A stretch of DNA of 11,081 nucleotides from Candidatus Woesebacteria bacterium (GTDB lineage: Bacteria > Patescibacteriota > Microgenomatia > UBA1400 > MFAQ01): assembly GCA_020052895.1 (NCBI GenBank), contig JAGVOE010000040.1, forward strand, positions 1 through 11,081, in the 5' to 3' direction. Of this stretch, positions 6,771-11,081 are shown piece after piece. Numbering within the stretch: the stretch's first letter is position 1; each line of letters begins with the position of its first letter. The notes beneath the pieces were generated by a model. It had not been told where the DNA came from and ran no database searches. It was given only the letters and a program-made list of their open reading frames with translations. A program made the translations under genes and the position numbers.

Positions 6771-7060
6771 CTAAATTTAAAGAAATTTTTAAAGAGATGG
6801 TGACCAAGTATGAAAAAGAGTTTGATGCCTTTCAGGAGCTACATAACAAATATGAAAAAGAGCCTCAAAAGTATCAGACTGTGTTTAACGCTGAGGGAGA
6901 AAAAATTATGGAAATTATTCATGAGTATGAAGATAGACTTTGCGGTCACATGGAAAATACCAGGAACGCGGCTTACTCCGCTAGCCTAGCCGAAAAATTT
7001 AGAAGTGAAATAAAGAGGTATTTACCCAAGCTGGATATGATAGGAGTAACGATTGGGTAA
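6764..7060 (+). CDS. Small charged helical (coiled-coil) protein, unknown function
   Basis: The family is not recognised. The 98 residues are rich in Lys and Glu and predicted almost wholly helical. KYEKE occurs at 15-19 and again at 29-33, exactly 14 residues (two heptads) apart, which fits a coiled coil. A single Cys60 lies near the middle. There is no signal peptide or membrane segment. The last 11 codons (PKLDMIGVTIG) and the stop are encoded by a 37-bp sequence repeated 178 bp downstream, so the present C-terminus may be the product of an insertion or duplication. The hydrophobic tail contrasts with the charged body. The ATG follows a -10-like hexamer by 7 nt. It could be a scaffold, regulator or partner protein, but nothing in the sequence decides this. 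Confidence 0.72.
   Translation: MTTKFKEIFKEMVTKYEKEFDAFQELHNKYEKEPQKYQTVFNAEGEKIMEIIHEYEDRLCGHMENTRNAAYSASLAEKFRSEIKRYLPKLDMIGVTIG
7024..7060 (+). repeat. 37-bp direct repeat, copy 1 (3' end of the coiled-coil gene)
   Basis: It starts ACCCAAGCTG and ends GATTGGGTAA. It differs from the copy at 7202-7238 at one base only (G at 7034, A at 7212). Its ends are 6-bp inverted repeats, ACCCAA (7024-7029) and TTGGGT (7053-7058). It supplies the last 11 codons and stop of the upstream gene. Confidence 0.95.
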
Positions 7061-7201
7061 ATTTTTTAATGTGTTCTAGAAATATCTGCTGATATTCCTT
7101 TCACCCCGGCCAAAACGGTCGTCACCGTTTTGTCTCTCTTCGAATCTGTTCTTTATCCTCAAAATCTCTACAAGGGATATTTTGAGAGAACAAATTCTCA
7201 G
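7061..7201. other. Gene-free 141-bp segment with four consecutive potential stem-loops
   Basis: No open reading frame of note is present. Four stem-loops follow one another: AATATC/GATATT (7081-7096, loop TGCT; two more pairs after a mismatch); CAAAACGGT/ACCGTTTTG (7111-7132, loop CGTC, 9 perfect pairs); CTCAAAAT/ATTTTGAG (7158-7186, bulged interior); and GAGAA/TTCTC (7186-7199, loop CAAA), which shares a base with the third. TTGGGT of repeat copy 1 and ACCCAA of copy 2 could close the whole set. It may be a structured RNA, a small miniature element or a recombination relic. None shows a standard terminator. Confidence 0.6.
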
Positions 7202-7238
7202 ACCCAAGCTGAATATGATAGGAGTAACGATTGGGTAA
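7202..7238 (+). repeat. 37-bp direct repeat, copy 2
   Basis: It matches 7024-7060 at 36 of 37 positions, including the ACCCAA and TTGGGT ends and the TAA. It is not in a coding frame with any upstream gene (the offset of 178 bp is not a multiple of three) and lies 7 bp before the stop of the convergent membrane-protein gene. Confidence 0.95.
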
Positions 7239-7245
7239 TGGCCGA

Positions 7246-7614
7246 CTATTGGTCGCACTCGGTTTTTATTTTTTCCAACAAAACTTGGCAAAACTGATCT
7301 GAAGCAGATTTTTTAATTTGCTCTATTTGGCTGGCGGCCAAACTGGCGGCCTGCTGACTGATCTCATCGGTGATCGATTTGAGGGGAGCCTCGCCAGTGT
7401 ACTCGGTGGCCACTCCCATCACATCCGGAGTAGGAATTTGGATTTTGGCGGGCAGAGCTTTGTTGGCAGTGATGATAGCCGGAATTACGACCGAAGATTG
7501 AAATTGAGGATTTTTTAGATAGTAGTCAGCTGGTCCGGAAATTTGAGGAAACATTTTGTACACTCCAAATAATGCAAGACTAAAAATGGTAACTCGAATA
7601 AATATATTATTCAT
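7246..7614 (-). CDS. Small single-pass membrane-anchored or exported protein, unknown function
   Basis: The family is not recognised. Residues about 4-20 (IFIRVTIFSLALFGVYK) form one hydrophobic segment with little charge before it, a signal anchor or uncleaved signal peptide. There is no lipobox cysteine, so Lgt in this window is not expected to modify it. The rest is Pro/Ile-rich (about 35-65) then helical (77-118), with Cys109 and Cys120 near the C-terminus. I start at the ATG at 7614, not the in-frame TTG at 7626, because that ATG overlaps the TGA of the upstream nuclease gene in an ATGA arrangement, the mark of translational coupling. The length is 122 residues. The tight link to a nuclease-like gene suggests a joint role, but the sequence alone does not show it. 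Confidence 0.75.
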   Translation of the reverse strand: MNNIFIRVTIFSLALFGVYKMFPQISGPADYYLKNPQFQSSVVIPAIITANKALPAKIQIPTPDVMGVATEYTGEAPLKSITDEISQQAASLAASQIEQIKKSASDQFCQVLLEKIKTECDQ

Positions 7615-8462
7615 TTTGATTGACAAATATATTGGAGATCTTGGTGGACTCTTTTAATTTCACTTAGAGAAAGAATGTCGCTCACTGATTGCTTATCGAT
7701 GGCCTCTTTTAATCTGGCACAGGTGACTATCCCCCGCTCTAGTAGCTGTCCAATCTTAAAGCGGGGCAGATAGTAAGCTAGAGTGACTGGATGAAGACCG
7801 GCAGCCATAACGAGACTGGAGAGACCGCGACCCTCGGGGTAAGTCCAAGAGGTCACTTCTAGCCCGACACATTTGGCGTAATCGAGAACTTCGGAGGTAA
7901 CCTTGGTATTGGTCACTAGCCAGGGATGATAAGTCGTCTGGGTACCATGTCCATGCTCCATGGCAGACTTGATGTCTAAGTATCGGGCATAGGTGTAGAG
8001 AGCGACTTGGACATCAGTCTTGATGCCGGCGCTGTTATGAAACTTACATTCGATAAAAAATTGTTTGTCTTTTTGGCGGGCAACAACATCGATTTCGTGA
8101 GTAACACATTTACCCAAGACAATAACACTAACTTCCGTCTGATAACCATAGTGCCTCAAAACATCGGAGACCAGAGTCTCGAAAGGATGGCCTGATGGAC
8201 CAAGGTCCATAATGGCTCGCTTTAGACCATAATTGTAGTAGTTGTTTACCGGGGCATGATCTCTTAAGTAAGATGACATTTGCTGGTGAATGTCTTGAGT
8301 GGAGACACTCCTCTGAAGATGACCTTTGAGATAGTCAAGGGCCTCTGAGGCTTCCTTGGTGGAAAGGCCGGTAGCTGTAAGTGATTTAGCTAGCTTTGAT
8401 TCGTTAAAGGCTTCTGACGCACCGGAAGCCTTGGTAATAGTCAGAGAGAGAGGAGTAATCAT
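7611..8462 (-). CDS. ATP-cone plus PD-(D/E)xK restriction-endonuclease-like protein
   Basis: Two domains are visible. Residues 6-90 resemble the ATP-cone nucleotide-binding module (LTITKASGASEAFNESKLAK, then helices to YGLKRAIMDL). Residues 91-205 fit a PD-(D/E)xK (Mrr-like) nuclease core: GHPFE (Glu95), then HEIDVVA (Glu123, Asp125) and FFIECKF (Glu138, Lys140), with a following helix starting near Gln152. The active-site set is intact. The C-terminal 70 residues are helical (YYLPRFKIGQLLERGIVTCA) and may bind DNA. ATP-cones usually sense ATP/dATP, as in ribonucleotide reductase, so nucleotide control of DNA cleavage is plausible (inference). No methylase or helicase partner is near. The 283-residue gene overlaps the small membrane-protein gene by ATGA. 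The target is unknown. Confidence 0.82.
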   Translation of the reverse strand: MITPLSLTITKASGASEAFNESKLAKSLTATGLSTKEASEALDYLKGHLQRSVSTQDIHQQMSSYLRDHAPVNNYYNYGLKRAIMDLGPSGHPFETLVSDVLRHYGYQTEVSVIVLGKCVTHEIDVVARQKDKQFFIECKFHNSAGIKTDVQVALYTYARYLDIKSAMEHGHGTQTTYHPWLVTNTKVTSEVLDYAKCVGLEVTSWTYPEGRGLSSLVMAAGLHPVTLAYYLPRFKIGQLLERGIVTCARLKEAIDKQSVSDILSLSEIKRVHQDLQYICQSK

Positions 8463-8476
8463 CTAACACCATGATA
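8463..8476 (-). promoter_or_regulatory. Putative promoter of the nuclease-membrane protein pair
   Basis: TATCAT (minus strand 8476-8471) ends 8 nt before the ATG at 8462. No clear -35 or Shine-Dalgarno is seen. It lies in the 67-bp divergent gap shared with proS. It is weaker than the TATAAT sites but has similar spacing. Confidence 0.4.
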
Positions 8477-8515
8477 TCAGGTCGATAATGACGAGTGTGA
8501 TGGCGGTTGCTTTGA

Positions 8516-8529
8516 TATAAAATAGCTAT
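8516..8529 (+). promoter_or_regulatory. Putative proS promoter, probably leaderless
   Basis: Overlapping TATAAA (8516-8521) and TAAAAT (8518-8523) lie 8 and 6 nt before the ATG at 8530. No Shine-Dalgarno is present, and there is no -35 at proper spacing. Confidence 0.5.
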
Positions 8530-9759
8530 ATGAGAATGAGTAAGATGGGTTTTAAGCCCGAAAAACTGGCTCCCAAAGATGCCGACACCATTAACCACAA
8601 ACTACTAGTTCAAGCTGGCTTTGTCAGACAGCTCATGGCCGGAGTTTATACCTACTTGCCTTTTGGATTACGGGTGCTGAGAAAGATAGAGCAGATAGTG
8701 CGAGAAGAAATGGACGCTATTGGCGGAGAAGAAATGCTGATGCCTATGCTACATCCGGCCGAAATCTGGAAAAAAACGGGTGGCTGGGAAATTGATGTTT
8801 TGTTTAAGCTAAAAAGTAGAACCGACAGAGAATACGCTCTGGGACAGTCTCAAGAAGAAGTGGTCACTCCAGCTATGAAGGAGTTTATTAAGTCTTATCG
8901 AGACTTACCCCGGCGGCCGTACCATATCCAGTGGAAGTTTCGAGATGAGCTAAGATCCAAGTCCGGCATTATGAGGGGCAGAGAGTTTTTGATGAAGGAC
9001 ATGTACTCTTTTCATCTTGATCAGGCGGATTTTGACAAATTTTATGAAGTAGCCAAGAAGGCATATCTCAAAGTTTTTGCCAGAATGGGTCTCTCGGCTA
9101 AGGTGACCGAAGCCTCCGGAGGGGCTTTTACCGAAAAAGTTTCTTACGAATTTGAAGTGCCGACTGAGGCAGGAGAAGTAAATATTCTTTACTGTAATAG
9201 CTGTGAGTTCTGCGTCAATATAGATGATATCAATAGCTATAAACCAGGAGATAGTTGTCCCAAATGTAAGAAGGAAGAGCTTATCCCGGCGGTGGCGGCG
9301 GAAGTAGGTAACGTTTTTGACCTGGGACAGAAGTACACCAAAGCCTTTGATCTAAAAGTAGCTACCAGTACCGGTGAGTTTATTTATCCGATCATGGGCT
9401 GTTATGGTATTGGCGTCAGTAGGACGATGGGAGTGATCGTGGAAAAGTTTCACGATGACAAAGGTATTATCTGGCCGGCGCAGATAGCTCCTTTTACGGT
9501 CTATCTTATCGACATCAAGAAAGACAAGGAAGCTCAGGAAATATATGATCAGCTCACCGCTAGCGGTGTGGAGGTGTTGTGGGACGACCGAGATATTAAT
9601 GTCGGCAGAAAATTTACCGATGCTGACTTAATTGGCTGTCCTTGGAGAATGATCGTCTCGGATAAAAGTCTGGCCACGAACGAAGTCGAGATTAAGTCTC
9701 GGGGAGAAAACGAGATCAGAATGATGAAAATGGAGCAGTTTATTGACTCTTTAAAGTGA
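8530..9759 (+). CDS. proS: Prolyl-tRNA synthetase, compact form without editing domain
   Basis: It charges tRNA-Pro with proline in the cytoplasm. The N-terminus MRMSKM and the following NHKLLVQAGFVRQLMAGVYTY match bacterial ProRS. Class II motif 2 is QWKFRDELRSKSGIMRGREF (134-153) and motif 3 is GCYGIGVSRTMG (290-301); an anticodon-binding domain follows from about 320. At 409 residues it is far shorter than the usual bacterial form of about 570, because the editing (INS) domain between motifs 2 and 3 is replaced by a short insert at 208-258 with five cysteines (222, 225, 228, 243, 246), probably zinc-binding. The TxE loop, usually PTHEE, reads GQSQEE here (105-110). It is coupled to lgt by a GTGA overlap. 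Identity is certain; lack of editing is inferred from the missing domain. Confidence 0.96.
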   Translation: MRMSKMGFKPEKLAPKDADTINHKLLVQAGFVRQLMAGVYTYLPFGLRVLRKIEQIVREEMDAIGGEEMLMPMLHPAEIWKKTGGWEIDVLFKLKSRTDREYALGQSQEEVVTPAMKEFIKSYRDLPRRPYHIQWKFRDELRSKSGIMRGREFLMKDMYSFHLDQADFDKFYEVAKKAYLKVFARMGLSAKVTEASGGAFTEKVSYEFEVPTEAGEVNILYCNSCEFCVNIDDINSYKPGDSCPKCKKEELIPAVAAEVGNVFDLGQKYTKAFDLKVATSTGEFIYPIMGCYGIGVSRTMGVIVEKFHDDKGIIWPAQIAPFTVYLIDIKKDKEAQEIYDQLTASGVEVLWDDRDINVGRKFTDADLIGCPWRMIVSDKSLATNEVEIKSRGENEIRMMKMEQFIDSLK

Positions 9760-10430
9760 TAGAGATACTGGGTATTAAGGTACATCTGTACGGTCTAATG
9801 ATAGGTATCGGAGTATGGCTAGCCATAGAAGTGGCGCTGAGACGAGCCAAAAACCAAAAGGAGGTGGCGGGGCTGATGGCGGTTTTGCCGGCGGCGATAC
9901 TGGGAGGTGTCATTGGAGCCAGACTTTACCATGTGATTGATTTTTGGCCAGAGTATTATGTCTTCCAGCCGATAAAAATTATTTATATTTGGGAAGGAGG
10001 CTTGGGTATCTGGGGAGCGATAGGAGGAGGAGTGATGGCCGTGTATATTTATTGCTTAACCAAGAAACTGAGTTTTTTGAAAACCCTAGACGGTCTGATA
10101 GTGGGAGTGCCTCTAGCTCAGGCGGTGGGGCGGCTGGGTAACTGGATGAACGGAGAACTTTACGGTAAAAATGGTGAGCCGCTTTTTGCTTATGAAGCGG
10201 GACTGAACTTAATTTTATTTGTTTTTTTATGGTGGTGGACCAAGAAAAAAACTAGACCCGGGCAGTTAACCGGACTTTACTTAATCGGCTATGGACTAAT
10301 TAGAATCCTTTTGGAAGGCTTGAGGCCACAAGAAATAATCTGGAAAGTGAACGGGGTCCCCATGGCTATGATTTGGGGAGGGGTGGCGGTAGCTATCGGA
10401 TCTTGGCTGGCTTGGCGAAGACGATCTTGA
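9756..10430 (+). CDS. lgt: Prolipoprotein diacylglyceryl transferase
   Basis: This membrane enzyme adds diacylglycerol from phosphatidylglycerol to the lipobox cysteine of prolipoproteins. About six to seven hydrophobic segments are present. The family motifs are GGVIGARLYHV (50-60), GGLGIWGAIGGG (81-92), the signature GRLGNWMNGELYG (125-137, with Arg126 and Asn129) and YGLIRILLEGLR (179-190, with Arg183 and Glu187). At 224 residues it is shorter than the roughly 260-290 of most Lgt. The residue matching the conserved His of the 'HG' motif in E. coli is Trp86, a variant also known in other bacterial groups. The GTG start at 9756 overlaps the proS TGA (GTGA), so translation is coupled. Its 3' end overlaps lon by 38 bp tail to tail. 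Confidence 0.93.
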   Translation: MIEILGIKVHLYGLMIGIGVWLAIEVALRRAKNQKEVAGLMAVLPAAILGGVIGARLYHVIDFWPEYYVFQPIKIIYIWEGGLGIWGAIGGGVMAVYIYCLTKKLSFLKTLDGLIVGVPLAQAVGRLGNWMNGELYGKNGEPLFAYEAGLNLILFVFLWWWTKKKTRPGQLTGLYLIGYGLIRILLEGLRPQEIIWKVNGVPMAMIWGGVAVAIGSWLAWRRRS

Positions 10431-11081
10431 CAATATCATCCATATTCTTAGCAAAGTGAAAGACTAGGTCTTGCTTGACTTTTTCGGGCAAGTCGACCAA
10501 ATTCTTTTCGTTTTCCTTGGGGAGGATAACGACTTTAATCCCGGCGCGATGAGCAGCGACCACTTTTTCTCTGACGCCACCGATTTCCAGAGCTCGACCG
10601 CGAAGAGTAACTTCACCGGTCATAGCCAGATCTTTTTTAACAGGCTGATTGGTAAAGGCGGAGATGATGGCTGTAGTGATGGCAAGTCCGGCGCTGGGGC
10701 CGTCTTTGGGAACAGCGCCTTCGGGAACGTGAACATGGATATCAGACTTGGCAATTTTTTCCTCAGAAATATTTAACATGTGGCAGTGAGAACGGACATA
10801 GGAGTAAGCCGCCTTGGCCGACTCTTTCATCACATCACCGAGCTGACCGGTGAGGGTGATCTTGCCACTACCGGGCATAATAGCGACCTCGATAAAGAGA
10901 ATGTCACCGCCGACCTTGGTATAGGCTAGCCCGGTGACCAAACCAATTTGATCAGCGTTTTCGACCAGAGTGTGACTGTACTTAATAGGGCCGAGGTATT
11001 TATGAATTAAGTTTTTGGTGAGAATGATGGGTAGCTGTTTATCGGAAGCCTTAACTTTGGCGGCTTTGCGCATTACTGAAG
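10393..11081 (-). CDS. lon: Lon protease, C-terminal proteolytic domain (5' part outside window)
   Basis: This ATP-dependent protease degrades damaged and regulatory proteins in the cytoplasm. Only the last 229 or so codons are present: the frame is open to base 11081, reading Ser-Val before the internal Met at 11073, and the sequence there (VMRKAAKVKAS) resembles the helix joining the AAA+ module to the protease domain in Lon. The catalytic dyad is intact: Ser in VPKDGPSAG (residue 127 counted from that Met) and Lys in EIGGVREK (170). GEVTLRGRALEIGGV and AHRAGIKVVILPKEN are typical Lon signatures. The ATPase domains must lie beyond the window. The gene ends with TAG at 10393-10395, inside the last codons of convergent lgt; there is no terminator between them. 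Confidence 0.95.
   Translation of the reverse strand, partial: SVMRKAAKVKASDKQLPIILTKNLIHKYLGPIKYSHTLVENADQIGLVTGLAYTKVGGDILFIEVAIMPGSGKITLTGQLGDVMKESAKAAYSYVRSHCHMLNISEEKIAKSDIHVHVPEGAVPKDGPSAGLAITTAIISAFTNQPVKKDLAMTGEVTLRGRALEIGGVREKVVAAHRAGIKVVILPKENEKNLVDLPEKVKQDLVFHFAKNMDDIVKIVFAKPAKIR

Noticed and set aside
7111..7140. Rho-independent terminator at the 9-bp hairpin
   Set aside because: The T residues are inside the stem and the following sequence alternates C and T, with no T-run. The minus strand also lacks one.
7024..7238. Integron attC site or minimal CRISPR array
   Set aside because: The ends ACCCAA/TTGGGT do not match the attC core (GTTRRRY/RYYYAAC), and only two repeat copies with a 141-bp interval is not a CRISPR array. 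No integrase or Cas gene is present.
7238..7297. Short plus-strand reading frame of 19 codons starting at the ATG after repeat copy 2
   Set aside because: It lies opposite the end of the membrane-protein gene, has no ribosome site at good distance and no recognisable sequence.
7615..7626. TTG start giving the small membrane protein four more residues
   Set aside because: The ATG at 7614 overlaps the upstream TGA as ATGA, a better-supported coupled start.
11071..11081. Free-standing Lon-domain protein starting at the Met at 11073
   Set aside because: The frame continues open to the window edge with sequence typical of the joint between the Lon ATPase and protease domains, so this is an internal methionine of a cut-off gene.
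1..11081. Recoded UGA (glycine) genetic code
   Set aside because: Several genes end at TGA with normal C-termini, two of them in overlap arrangements (ATGA, GTGA), so TGA is a stop here.

Overview
The window looks like a piece of a small-genome bacterium of the Candidate Phyla Radiation (Patescibacteria), probably near the Microgenomates. There is no rRNA or marker gene, so this rests on indirect evidence. The genes are short and tightly packed. The prolyl-tRNA synthetase is compact and lacks the usual editing domain. A two-component system drives an efflux-type adaptor. Most gene starts lack a Shine-Dalgarno sequence and instead have a -10-like hexamer 6-8 nt before the start codon, which suggests leaderless mRNAs. 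UGA acts as a normal stop (rlmB, proS, lgt and the nuclease gene all end in TGA), so the UGA=Gly lineages are unlikely.

Layout. 1-2361 (minus): an OmpR-type response regulator, a short HAMP-less sensor kinase and the start of a HlyD/MacA-type membrane fusion protein, in that transcription order; the partner transporter genes should lie beyond base 1. 2390-4880 (minus): NMN adenylyltransferase and glutamine-dependent NAD+ synthetase, the last two steps of NAD synthesis, each with its own promoter. 4914-6120 (plus): an RlmB-type rRNA 2'-O-methyltransferase and an unknown 114-residue protein, which has the only strong Shine-Dalgarno in the window and a clear intrinsic terminator. 6125-6770: a minus-strand P-loop kinase of UPF0200/dephospho-CoA-kinase type, divergent from a plus-strand 98-residue coiled-coil protein.

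7024-7245 is the oddest part. A 37-bp sequence that encodes the last codons of the coiled-coil gene is repeated, with one mismatch, 178 bp downstream. The 141 bp between the copies hold four consecutive potential stem-loops and no gene. It resembles a tiny insertion that rebuilds the 3' end of its host gene, or a structured RNA or DNA module.

7246-8476 (minus): a nuclease-like protein with an ATP-cone followed by a PD-(D/E)xK domain, translationally coupled (ATGA) to a small membrane-anchored protein. 8516-10430 (plus): proS, coupled by GTGA to lgt. 10393-11081 (minus): the C-terminal protease domain of Lon, overlapping the 3' end of lgt by 38 bp tail to tail and continuing past the window edge.

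Most genes are housekeeping: NAD supply, rRNA modification, aminoacylation, lipoprotein maturation and proteolysis. The accessory parts are the two-component/efflux cluster, the ATP-cone nuclease pair and the repeat-flanked hairpin module.
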